Shown here piece by piece: positions 19,126 to 26,471 of a stretch of DNA of 64,000 nt. The notes under the pieces were generated by a model, which did not search any database, was not told where the DNA came from, and worked only from the letters and a program-made list of their open reading frames with translations. A program made the position numbers and the translations under genes. Position 1 is the stretch's first letter. The number at the start of each line of letters is the position of its first letter. Origin of the DNA: Polaribacter pectinis (GTDB taxonomy: Bacteria > Bacteroidota > Bacteroidia > Flavobacteriales > Flavobacteriaceae); assembly GCF_014352875.1 (NCBI RefSeq), contig NZ_CP060695.1, positions 279,501 through 343,500 on the forward strand. Reading direction: 5' to 3'.

Positions 19126-20481
19126 TTAATTCTTTTCCAATTCTAACCTTTCTTTTTCTATTGTTTCAGAAAGACGATTTCTAATTATTGGGGGAATTAA
19201 TGTTTTTATATTTCGTTGTTTAACAAACGGATACAATTCTAAATGATCTTTCATTGTATCTTTTTTGTTTTGTTGTAAATTAGTTCCTACCAAAGAAATT
19301 TCTTTTTTATCAAGTTGATTTTCTTCTTTAATAGCACTTTCTTTAATTTTTTTCTGAATTATTCCGTCTTTTAATTGGCGTAAAAAACCACCACCTTTTT
19401 CTATATTTTTAAAAATTGTTAGAGCTTTTTCTGAAAGTTGTTCCGTTAATGATTCTATATAATAAGTACCATCTGCAAAATTTTGTGCATTCGTAAAACC
19501 GCTTTCTTCTTTTAATATTAACAATTGGTTTCTTGCAATTCGTTCTCCAAACTCATTCGATTTATGATAAATTGCATCGTAAGAAACTGTAGATACTGTA
19601 TTAGAACCGCCTAAAATAGCACTCATATATTCCGAAGAAGTTCTTAACATATTTACATTATAATCATACAATGTTTTATTACGAATACTTGGTTGAACAA
19701 ATAAATGAGCTTCCGAATCTACAATATTGTATTCCTTTAAAAGTGTTTTCCAAAGAATTCTAAAAGCTCTTAATTTTGCAATTTCAAAGAAATAGTTACT
19801 TCCTACAGAAAATTTAAAGTGAATTTTATTGGCAATTTCTCCACCAAAATGATTTAAATATTCATTTGCATGTGCCAGAGAATATGCTAATTGTTGTGTA
19901 ATATTTGCACCTGCATTTTGATACAGATCTCCAGAAATTGAAATACAATTATTAGTAGATTTTACAATCTCTTCTAACTTTTTATGATCTTCTTTTAAGT
20001 TGATATGCCAATTGCCAGTTTCGGCTAAATTACCAATAATATCATTTTGGAAATAGATATTGTTTGAGCTTATGAATTTTGCGATTTCTAGCTGAAATTC
20101 ATCATTCAAAAAAGAAAAACTAAAATAAATAAGTGTTTTATTGAATTTAATATTTTGAAAAACTGTTTTATAATCGAATTTAGAATTTGCTTTAAATTGA
20201 ATTGCTTTTGCGCCTCTTTTAAATGCATCTAGAGCTAAAGAATTTGCTATTTTTTCATCATCAATAAAAATAGTTTGGCAAACGACAAAATCTTTTTCTG
20301 GAGTACTTATTTCTTGATGAGTTCTATCTTCTGACGTGTAAAAAGGTTTTACAACTACATCTTCATTGGTTTTCCAAAGTAGCGTATCATTATAATCTGC
20401 TCCTTTTAAATCTACTTGAATTTTCTGTTTCCAAGCAGATGCAGAACTTTTTTCAAACTCATTAAATAGAAATTTACCCAT
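19126..20481 (-). CDS. mutA: Methylmalonyl-CoA mutase, small subunit
   Basis: 451 residues of the mutase TIM-barrel fold. Large-subunit-like blocks are present: QNAGANITQQLAYSLAHANE, AKLRAFRILWKTLLKEY, and ARNQLLILKEESGF. There is no DxHxxG cobalamin motif, and the protein stops where the degenerate B12 domain of longer small subunits would begin. It is expected to form the heterodimer with the large subunit and not to bind cofactor. Its start overlaps the stop of the DivIC-like gene by one base. Confidence 0.88.
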   Translation of the reverse strand: MGKFLFNEFEKSSASAWKQKIQVDLKGADYNDTLLWKTNEDVVVKPFYTSEDRTHQEISTPEKDFVVCQTIFIDDEKIANSLALDAFKRGAKAIQFKANSKFDYKTVFQNIKFNKTLIYFSFSFLNDEFQLEIAKFISSNNIYFQNDIIGNLAETGNWHINLKEDHKKLEEIVKSTNNCISISGDLYQNAGANITQQLAYSLAHANEYLNHFGGEIANKIHFKFSVGSNYFFEIAKLRAFRILWKTLLKEYNIVDSEAHLFVQPSIRNKTLYDYNVNMLRTSSEYMSAILGGSNTVSTVSYDAIYHKSNEFGERIARNQLLILKEESGFTNAQNFADGTYYIESLTEQLSEKALTIFKNIEKGGGFLRQLKDGIIQKKIKESAIKEENQLDKKEISLVGTNLQQNKKDTMKDHLELYPFVKQRNIKTLIPPIIRNRLSETIEKERLELEKN

Positions 20482-20798
20482 TATTTTTTTATGCTATCAA
20501 ATTCAATAATATAAATATCTTCGTTTTCTTTCTTCATTAAATACTTTTCTCTTGCAAAACGTTCTAATTGAAGAGAATCTTGCAATTTTTTTATGGTTGC
20601 TTTATCTTCTTTAATTTTCTTTTGATATGATGAAATTGCATGCTCTAAATCGTTAATTTCTGAATTAAATCTACGATGAACTAAATAGGAATTGTCATCC
20701 CAAAAAAACATCCAAATGATAAAAAAGGTTAAAATAATTACATACGTATTTGTAAATATTTTTACTACTTTATTGTTTTTAAATTGGTTAAAAGACAT
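20481..20798 (-). CDS. DivIC/FtsB-family septum formation initiator
   Basis: 105 residues with the FtsB/DivIC plan: short cytosolic N terminus, one TM helix (~18-34, TYVIILTFFIIWMFFW), then a periplasmic coiled coil (RFNSEINDLEHAISSYQKKI) ending in a LERFAREKYLMKK motif typical of the family. It would act in the divisome with FtsL and FtsQ. Sandwiched between udk and mutase genes with tight spacing. Confidence 0.85.
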   Translation of the reverse strand: MSFNQFKNNKVVKIFTNTYVIILTFFIIWMFFWDDNSYLVHRRFNSEINDLEHAISSYQKKIKEDKATIKKLQDSLQLERFAREKYLMKKENEDIYIIEFDSIKK

Positions 20799-20803
20799 AC
20801 CGT

Positions 20804-21409
20804 TTACAAACGTTCGTTTATTACAGTTCTAACAATATCTATGGCAACAGTATTAAACCTATCATTAGGTATAATTAAGTCTGCAAAGTTTTTTGTTGGT
20901 TCTATAAATTGTTGATGCATAGGTTTTAAGGTAGATTGATATCTGCTTAAAACTTCATCTAAATCTCTTCCTCTTTCAGAAATATCTCTTTTTAATCTTC
21001 TTATTAAACGCTCATCTGTTTCTGCATGTACAAAAATCTTAATGTCAAATAAATCTCTTAAATCTTTATTATTGAAAATTAAAATTCCTTCCACAATAAC
21101 CACCTTTCTTGGGTGTGTTTTTACAGTATCTTTTGTTCTGTTGTGAGTTACAAAAGAATACACTGGTTGGTTAACAGTTTTGCCAGATTTTAAGGCTTTT
21201 AAATGTTTAATAATTAATTCAAAATCTATTGCTCTTGGATGATCGAAATTAATTTTAGTTCTTTCTTCATAAGGCATATCATCTGTTGCATTGTAGTAAG
21301 AATCTTGAGAAATTACACAAACTTCATCCGTTGGTAATTGTTTAATTATTTGATTTACAACTGTGGTTTTTCCACTTCCAGTTCCACCAGCAATTCCAAT
21401 TATAAGCAT
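20804..21409 (-). CDS. udk: Uridine kinase
   Basis: Phosphorylates uridine and cytidine to UMP and CMP in pyrimidine salvage. 201 residues with P-loop GIAGGTGSGKTT at 5-16, a DSYY substrate motif and the lid region VHAETDERLIRRLKRD. Complete for the family. First gene of the operon continuing to DivIC and methylmalonyl-CoA mutase; five bases separate it from the DivIC-like gene. Confidence 0.95.
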   Translation of the reverse strand: MLIIGIAGGTGSGKTTVVNQIIKQLPTDEVCVISQDSYYNATDDMPYEERTKINFDHPRAIDFELIIKHLKALKSGKTVNQPVYSFVTHNRTKDTVKTHPRKVVIVEGILIFNNKDLRDLFDIKIFVHAETDERLIRRLKRDISERGRDLDEVLSRYQSTLKPMHQQFIEPTKNFADLIIPNDRFNTVAIDIVRTVINERL

Positions 21410-21446
21410 AAAAAACAGTATTTAATTTACTAAAATAGTAAAGATT

Positions 21447-22757
21447 TTATAATTTAAGATAATTATTAATTTTAATGTCTTTCGCTTTTAAATCGAACAT
21501 TAAATTATAGAGCCCGAAAAAAGTTCTATTCATGTAAATAAAATGCTTGGAACCTCTACTACCATTCATAGATCTTAATTCTGCACTTTTAGAATAACGT
21601 TCGCCAAATTCAGATATTTTATTAAAAAATACTTCGTCAGAAAAATCAAAAGTTTCTACGTGAAAAGGTTGTGTAAAAATAGATAGCATTTCATGAAACA
21701 TCGCTCTAAAAAATTCTAATTCTTCTTTACTATCATCTTTCAATAAAATTTCTAATTCGTACATTTTCTCATCAAATAATGTATCATTAGCAAGCGTTTC
21801 TTTGTTTGCTAAAACAAAATACGGGTTGTAAAAATCTAAAGGAATTGTTTTCATACAACCAAAATCTAAAGCGACTAATTTATCATCTTCAGAAATTAAA
21901 AAATTCCCTGGATGAGGATCTGCATGTACCTTTTTTAAATTATGAATTTGAAACATATAAAAATCCCACAAAGCTTGTCCAAGTAAATTTGCTTTTTCTT
22001 GATTTGTGTTGGTGTTTGTAAATTCTGATAAATGGATTCCTTGCATCCAATCCATTGTAATTATCTGTTTAGACGACAGTTCCTTGTAATAACTAGGGAA
22101 AGCTAAATTTGGGATATCTTTACAAGCGTCAACAATTTCTTGGCTTTGTTCTACTTCTAAAACGTAGTCTGTTTCTTCTAATAATTTATTTTGAACCTCT
22201 AAAAAATACTCATCAGACATTTTTCCTTTCATGTTAAACATTCTAATAACAAAAGGTTTTAGCAATGCTAAATCAGATTTTATACTGTCTGAAACTCCTG
22301 GATATTGAATTTTAACAGCTAATTTTTTACCATCCTTCTCTGCTTTATGAACTTGTCCAATACTTGCTGCATTGTATGCTTTTAAATCAAAAGAATCGTA
22401 AATGTCACTTGGGAATTTTCCAAAACTCTTTTTAAAAGTTTTAGAAACCAAGGCTTCAGAAAGTGGTGGAACAGAAAATTGCGCTAAAGAAAATTTTTCT
22501 ACGTATGCTCTTGGTAAAATACTTTTTTCCATGCTTAACATTTGCGCAACTTTAAGCGGACTTCCTTTTAAGTCTTTTAAGCTATCGTAAATATCTTCTG
22601 CATTCGATTTATTTAGTTTTTCTCTTGCTTCTTCTTCAGTTTCTGTAATTTTATTTCCGTAATATTTTAAATAATTTACACCAACTTTTGCGCCTGTTGT
22701 AACTAATTTAGAAGCTCTTTGTAATTTAGAAATAGGTATTTTGCTTGCTTTTTTCAT
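21447..22757 (-). CDS. UbiB/AarF/ABC1-family atypical kinase
   Basis: 436 residues of the UbiB (Coq8) protein-kinase-like fold. Signature AASIGQVHKA, the ion-pair lysine in LAVKIQYPG, the catalytic block KVHADPHPGNFL and the metal-binding LDFGCMK are all present. Bacterial and plastid members are tied to quinone and other isoprenoid lipid metabolism and to plastoglobule lipid droplets. Six bases downstream of the TetR gene, so the two form an operon. Position beside a storage-lipid locus makes a lipid-related role attractive, but that is inference. Confidence 0.85.
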   Translation of the reverse strand: MKKASKIPISKLQRASKLVTTGAKVGVNYLKYYGNKITETEEEAREKLNKSNAEDIYDSLKDLKGSPLKVAQMLSMEKSILPRAYVEKFSLAQFSVPPLSEALVSKTFKKSFGKFPSDIYDSFDLKAYNAASIGQVHKAEKDGKKLAVKIQYPGVSDSIKSDLALLKPFVIRMFNMKGKMSDEYFLEVQNKLLEETDYVLEVEQSQEIVDACKDIPNLAFPSYYKELSSKQIITMDWMQGIHLSEFTNTNTNQEKANLLGQALWDFYMFQIHNLKKVHADPHPGNFLISEDDKLVALDFGCMKTIPLDFYNPYFVLANKETLANDTLFDEKMYELEILLKDDSKEELEFFRAMFHEMLSIFTQPFHVETFDFSDEVFFNKISEFGERYSKSAELRSMNGSRGSKHFIYMNRTFFGLYNLMFDLKAKDIKINNYLKL

Positions 22758-22763
22758 AGTGTT

Positions 22764-23420
22764 TTATTCTTTTTGAAACTTTTCTTTGTAGATAAATTTC
22801 CCTAAATCTAAAGCGTTTTTTAGAAAATTATTTTCTAAAAGCTCAAAACTTGTATTGATAGATTTCTCAATTAAAATATCGGTTTTTTCAAAAGATTCAG
22901 AAGTGTCATCTAACCAAAATTTAATGGTTAAAAAAAGTTGAATCCAGGCAGATTCTCCAACAAACTTTCTCTGTGCTTTTTCTAGACCATCAATAGGTAA
23001 GATGCTTTCAGAAATCTCTAAATGATTAACAAATTGAATAAATTCCTTTTTTAAATCAGAAAATGTACTGAATGATTTTATCTTGTTTTTACAACCTTTT
23101 AAAACAATAACAATGTATTCTCTGTTTAAATTTAGGTTCTCAAAAAAAGTAAAGTATAAACTTAAAAGTTGATTTTTTTTATCGAAAGAAACAAATTCTT
23201 CACTTTCATTTAATACTTCTAAAGAATTATTAAAAAGTTCTTTAAAAACTGTTTTTTCAACTTTTTTTAAAGACTTAAAATGTTTGTGAAAAGAAGTTGT
23301 TTCAATCTTTACAGTTTCACAGAAATCTTCAACATCTAAAGGTTTGTTTTGATGTTCTACAACGAAATCCATGTACAAAGTAAGGATGTCTAATTTAGAA
23401 ACTTTTTTCTTTTTTGCCAT
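22764..23420 (-). CDS. TetR-like transcriptional regulator
   Basis: 218 residues. The N-terminal ~60 aa read as a TetR helix-turn-helix (ILTLYMDFVVEHQNKPLDVE, then TSFHKHFKSLKKVEKTVF); the rest is an all-helical ligand/dimer domain. Co-transcribed with the UbiB-like kinase from its own -7 element at 23425. Ligand unknown; an acyl-CoA or lipid effector would suit the neighbourhood. Confidence 0.75.
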   Translation of the reverse strand: MAKKKKVSKLDILTLYMDFVVEHQNKPLDVEDFCETVKIETTSFHKHFKSLKKVEKTVFKELFNNSLEVLNESEEFVSFDKKNQLLSLYFTFFENLNLNREYIVIVLKGCKNKIKSFSTFSDLKKEFIQFVNHLEISESILPIDGLEKAQRKFVGESAWIQLFLTIKFWLDDTSESFEKTDILIEKSINTSFELLENNFLKNALDLGKFIYKEKFQKE

Positions 23421-23424
23421 GTAA

Positions 23425-23432
23425 CAAAAATA
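23425..23432 (-). promoter_or_regulatory. -7 promoter element of the TetR-UbiB operon
   Basis: TATTTTTG, exact TANNTTTG on the minus strand, 4 nt before the TetR-like ATG, implying a very short or absent leader. Confidence 0.5.
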
Positions 23433-23476
23433 CGAAACGTTTTATGGTTAAAAGAATAAGAAATGATATAAAAACA

Positions 23477-23507
23477 AAAAACCAAGTTAAAATTTAACTT
23501 GGTTTTT
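23477..23507 (-). terminator. Terminator after the 93-aa phasin-like gene
   Basis: Perfect 14-bp stem AAAAACCAAGTTAA / TTAACTTGGTTTTT with a 3-nt loop. It closes the phasin-like operon on the minus strand before the TetR promoter. Confidence 0.88.
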
Positions 23508-23528
23508 ATCTAAATGTTAGGGAACTTT

Positions 23529-23810
23529 TTAAGCAAAAACTTTGCTTAACTTTTTCTTTCCATCTATTATTTGAGCTTTTACTGATTCTAACGTATCAAA
23601 AATTAAATTTTGTTGATTCGCCATTAACTTTACGCCACCTTTTAAAGCTTTGTCAGTTACTTTTTGCCAGTTTTCAGCAATTGTAATTGTTTCTAAAACT
23701 ACTTCTTCAGTTGTGTTTAAAGCATAATCATTTGCTTTTTTTGCAGAATTTTTTGCAGTATCAATTACGTTGTTTAATTTTTCGGTAACTTTTATATTTT
23801 TAGTTTTCAT
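23529..23810 (-). CDS. Phasin-like small helical protein (93 aa)
   Basis: 93 residues, entirely helical and amphipathic. It shares a ~50-residue module with its two neighbours: an NTTEE.V-like start, then ENWQKVTDKALKGG, then LMANQQNLIFDTLESVKAQ. The QQ-N-F-D-T-E-VK pattern resembles phasins, amphipathic coat proteins of PHA or lipid granules. Lies 27 bp after the 291-aa paralogue and is probably read from that gene's promoter. Granule binding is inferred from family style and from the lipid-synthesis operon upstream. Confidence 0.6.
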   Translation of the reverse strand: MKTKNIKVTEKLNNVIDTAKNSAKKANDYALNTTEEVVLETITIAENWQKVTDKALKGGVKLMANQQNLIFDTLESVKAQIIDGKKKLSKVFA

Positions 23811-23837
23811 TTGTATGAATTTTTAAAGTTGATAAAA

Positions 23838-24713
23838 TTATTTCTTCTCCCAGTTTTTAACTGCTTCCATATCTCCTTTTAAAGCCAATTTTGCTTGTGC
23901 TTTCCAACCAGATAAATCATAAATTTTTGCATTTATTCCTGCATCAGTCAACAATTGATTCATGTTTTTAAGCGTCATTTTTGCAATTTGATCATAAGCA
24001 GTTACACCTAAATCATTTAAAGAAGTTTCTAAAACAGGTCCAATTCCTTTAATTACTTTTAAATCGTCTTTTACATCCGTTTTTACAACCACTACTTTTT
24101 CTACTTCAACTTCTACTTTTTTAGTAACCGCTTTTTTCTTTGGAGCCGTTTTTTTAGTAGTAGTTTTTTTAGCTGGAGCTTTTTTAGATTTTGTACCTGT
24201 AGCTTTATTTACCTTTCCTTTTACGTCATCAATAACGTCTTCTGTATAATCTTCTATTTTTTCTTTAACATCTTCAATTGTATTTGTGATGTTCTTTTTT
24301 AATTTAGAAGACATTTTTTCTGCTTTCTTAACTAATTTATTGTTAGAAACTTCTTTTTCGATTTTGTCTTTCATTTCTTCAGCTTTTTCAACTAAAGGAT
24401 GTTCAGATACCATTTTCTTTGCATTTTCTAACATTTTTGGGTCGTAACCAACCAATGTTTTTAAACGCTCTGTTCCGTTTTCTAACTGACCTTTAATAGA
24501 TTCTGCAGTTTCTACAACCATATTAATTTGTTGCTTTGTTAATGGTTCTGCTTTCTTTACTAATTTAGCCGTTAATTTTTGCCATTTTTCTCCTGTCTTA
24601 ACAGTAGTTTCAATTGCGTTAAAAGAAGCATCAATTAAATCGTTATTTATTTTCTTTACGATTGCTTTTGCTTTTCCTAATTTGTTATCTTTTTTAGATT
24701 TTTTTGTTGCCAT
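23838..24713 (-). CDS. Phasin-like protein with basic linker and C-terminal HhH domain (291 aa)
   Basis: Three parts. Residues ~25-80 carry the phasin-like module (TGEKWQKLTAKLVKKAEPLT, then QQINMVVETAESIKGQ). Residues ~95-205 are Lys/Ala/Thr-rich coiled coil and linker (KKAPAKKTTTKKTAPKK), like histone-H1-type tails. Residues ~215-285 form a helix-hairpin-helix-type domain (DLKVIKGIGPVLETSLNDLG). The basic tail plus HhH could contact nucleic acid, as reported for some phasins that tether granules to the nucleoid. It has an exact -7 element and a heptad-repeat operator upstream. Confidence 0.6.
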   Translation of the reverse strand: MATKKSKKDNKLGKAKAIVKKINNDLIDASFNAIETTVKTGEKWQKLTAKLVKKAEPLTKQQINMVVETAESIKGQLENGTERLKTLVGYDPKMLENAKKMVSEHPLVEKAEEMKDKIEKEVSNNKLVKKAEKMSSKLKKNITNTIEDVKEKIEDYTEDVIDDVKGKVNKATGTKSKKAPAKKTTTKKTAPKKKAVTKKVEVEVEKVVVVKTDVKDDLKVIKGIGPVLETSLNDLGVTAYDQIAKMTLKNMNQLLTDAGINAKIYDLSGWKAQAKLALKGDMEAVKNWEKK

Positions 24714-24751
24714 AATATATGTTTTTGTGCGTTGTTTATTAATTTATACTG

Positions 24752-24759
24752 CAAATATA
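24752..24759 (-). promoter_or_regulatory. -7 promoter element of the 291-aa phasin-like gene
   Basis: TATATTTG, exact TANNTTTG on the minus strand, 9 nt downstream of the heptad-repeat operator at 24769. Confidence 0.65.
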
Positions 24760-24768
24760 ATTTCTGTT

Positions 24769-24786
24769 AGTTGCAGATGAGTTGCA
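24769..24786 (-). promoter_or_regulatory. Heptad direct-repeat operator, copy 1
   Basis: Minus strand reads TGCAACTCATCTGCAACT: two identical TGCAACT heptads with a 4-bp spacer (11-bp period). SARP regulators recognise heptad direct repeats with 11-bp periodicity just upstream of the -10 element. The distance to the -7 element is 9 nt, identical to copy 2 at 25095. A SARP-type gene lies next door at 25134. Confidence 0.75.
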
Positions 24787-24788
24787 TT

Positions 24789-25046
24789 TTAGTTTTTACT
24801 GAAAAAATCTACAGTTTTGTTTATTTTTTTCCAAACCAAACTTTTTACATTTTCAGCTTTATTGAAGAAATTTTCTTGTTGCTTTGCTGTAAAACTTAAA
24901 GTGCTTTTTAATTTCTTTGCTGTAAATTTTTGTAAATCTTCAGTTGTATTTATTGTTTTCAAAACAGCTTTTTCTGTAGATTCTAAAGCGAAATCATTTA
25001 ACTTTAATGTATTGTCTTTTATATTTATTGTTGAAATAGTTTTCAT
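24789..25046 (-). CDS. Phasin-like small helical protein (85 aa)
   Basis: 85 residues, amphipathic helices. Module shared with the two paralogues downstream: ESTEKAVLKTINTTEDLQKF, then FTAKQQENFFNKAENVKSLV. Ends two bases before copy 1 of the operator. It has its own promoter and copy 2 of the operator upstream, so it is an independently regulated single gene in the same regulon. Function inferred as a granule-coat-like protein. Confidence 0.58.
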   Translation of the reverse strand: MKTISTINIKDNTLKLNDFALESTEKAVLKTINTTEDLQKFTAKKLKSTLSFTAKQQENFFNKAENVKSLVWKKINKTVDFFSKN

Positions 25047-25077
25047 CTTTTTTTAGTTTTATTTACTAATTATGATG

Positions 25078-25085
25078 CAAACATA
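25078..25085 (-). promoter_or_regulatory. -7 promoter element of the 85-aa phasin-like gene
   Basis: TATGTTTG, exact TANNTTTG on the minus strand, 9 nt downstream of the operator at 25095. Confidence 0.65.
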
Positions 25086-25094
25086 AAAAATGGA

Positions 25095-25112
25095 AGTTGC
25101 AAATGAGTTGCA
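25095..25112 (-). promoter_or_regulatory. Heptad direct-repeat operator, copy 2
   Basis: Minus strand reads TGCAACTCATTTGCAACT: 17 of 18 positions match copy 1 at 24769, the difference lying in the spacer. Same 7-4-7 structure and same 9-nt distance to the -7 element. It lies directly after the SARP-type regulator gene. Confidence 0.75.
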
Positions 25113-25133
25113 GATTAAGTAAGAGGTTGTATT

Positions 25134-25937
25134 TTAGGTAATTGCTTCTATTTCTTGTAGTAGTTTTTTTGTTTCAGGAAGTGGAGAAATTCCATACTCT
25201 TCTTCTAAAATAACCTCACATTTCATATAGGTTTTTATTGCTTGAGGTCTGTTGCCTTTAACAATATAAGCCTTCATTTGTATTCTGTAAGCTTCTTCCC
25301 AAGCAGCATCAATTGCCAATGCATTTTGCGCCAAACGAATACTTTCTATAGGTTTTTCTTCCAATAAAATTTCTGCTAAAGTAATATAGGCTCCTAAAAT
25401 AAGTAACTGCGATCTTTCTCTTTCTTCGGAAGTCCAATCTTCGTAAATTCTGTTTGGTAAATAAGAACCTTTGTATAAATTTATAGCATTTTGATATGCT
25501 TTTTTAGCAACTTCATTATCAACTTCAAAAGCCTGATTTCCTAAAATGATATATTTTTCTAACGCTTCAACATCAATCCAAAGTTTTTCCAAATCAATTT
25601 GATAACTAACACCTTGCCTTGTAATGTAAATCGCTTCAGTTCTAGAAGGTCTGTTGGGTTCTAAAACCTTGTTAATTCCATGAAGTGCCACTTTAAAATC
25701 TCTGTCGTTCCAATCTTCCCAAAGATGATCCATTATTTTTTCTTTGTGAAGCGCGTTTCTTTTTCTGTATGAAATTAAATATTGTAAAAGCTGAATGGTT
25801 TTATCTCTTCCCCATTCTTTAGCATCTATTTTTTCTTGATTTCTCCACAAATTAAAACCACCTAAAGTTTGAATGCGAATTGTTGCATTCTCTTGAAAGA
25901 TTTCTAATTCTTGTAATTGTTGAAGTAAATCTGACAT
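25134..25937 (-). CDS. SARP-type transcriptional regulator (winged helix + BTAD)
   Basis: 267 residues, the size of classical single-domain-pair SARPs such as ActII-ORF4. Residues ~18-105 form an OmpR-like winged helix (IRIQTLGGFNLWRNQEKIDA, then FKVALHGINKVL). Residues ~115-265 form the bacterial transcriptional activator domain of TPR-like helices (EEAYRIQMKAYIVKGNRPQA, TYMKCEVILEEEYG). It ends the seven-gene lipid operon and immediately precedes two promoters with SARP-style heptad repeats, which are its most likely targets. SARPs are best known from actinomycetes; Bacteroidetes members are little studied. Confidence 0.85.
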   Translation of the reverse strand: MSDLLQQLQELEIFQENATIRIQTLGGFNLWRNQEKIDAKEWGRDKTIQLLQYLISYRKRNALHKEKIMDHLWEDWNDRDFKVALHGINKVLEPNRPSRTEAIYITRQGVSYQIDLEKLWIDVEALEKYIILGNQAFEVDNEVAKKAYQNAINLYKGSYLPNRIYEDWTSEERERSQLLILGAYITLAEILLEEKPIESIRLAQNALAIDAAWEEAYRIQMKAYIVKGNRPQAIKTYMKCEVILEEEYGISPLPETKKLLQEIEAIT

Positions 25938-25945
25938 ATAAATAA

Positions 25946-26461
25946 CTACTTCTTTTTGTTCAATTTGTCAATTTTCGAAGTCAATTTTTTCATTTCTGAT
26001 GACAAATCTTGAATCTGATTTTGAATTTTATTAAAGTCAGATCTTGATGCATTTCTCCATTCATTTATATGAACTTTCTCGCCAATTTCTTCACCAAAAG
26101 AACTTATTTTTCCTTGGATTTCATCTTGTAAATTCGTCAGCTGTTTTTTAGGGTCTTTTAAAGTGTCTTTAATAATTTGTGGACCTACATTTTTAATGGT
26201 TTTCCACATAGAAAGACTTTTATCTAAAATAGTTTCTTGCTTTTCTGAACTTTCATGTTTTGTAGCTTCTTCTGTTAATTCTGCCAATTTTTGTTGCATA
26301 AAAGAAAGTGCATCATTAAAATCCGTAAAACGTTGTTCTTCTCCATCTTGAATATGAGAGATTTTTCCACGCCATTGCACAGAAGATTCTCCTTTTTCTT
26401 CAAATATTTGCTGATTAAAACGCACCATAAAAGAGGCAGTTTGTTCTTGTTTTTTTGTCAT
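25946..26461 (-). CDS. Helical/coiled-coil protein of the lipid operon
   Basis: 171 residues. The N terminus is a ~45-aa segment resembling a beta-sheet mini-domain (SFMVRFNQQIFEEKGESSVQ, then WRGKISHIQDGEEQRF). Two long helices follow, and it ends in a heptad-patterned coiled coil (IQDLSSEMKKLTSKIDKLNK). A WRG(K/R)I...G(E)xxxF pattern with a coiled-coil end is also seen beside phasin-like genes elsewhere, from memory. I chose ATG 26461; the longer frame from 26503 would overlap gpsA. Spacing of 10 bp from gpsA and 8 bp to the SARP gene places it in the operon. Possibly another granule-associated protein. Confidence 0.6.
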   Translation of the reverse strand: MTKKQEQTASFMVRFNQQIFEEKGESSVQWRGKISHIQDGEEQRFTDFNDALSFMQQKLAELTEEATKHESSEKQETILDKSLSMWKTIKNVGPQIIKDTLKDPKKQLTNLQDEIQGKISSFGEEIGEKVHINEWRNASRSDFNKIQNQIQDLSSEMKKLTSKIDKLNKKK

Positions 26462-26471
26462 AGTCTCAATT

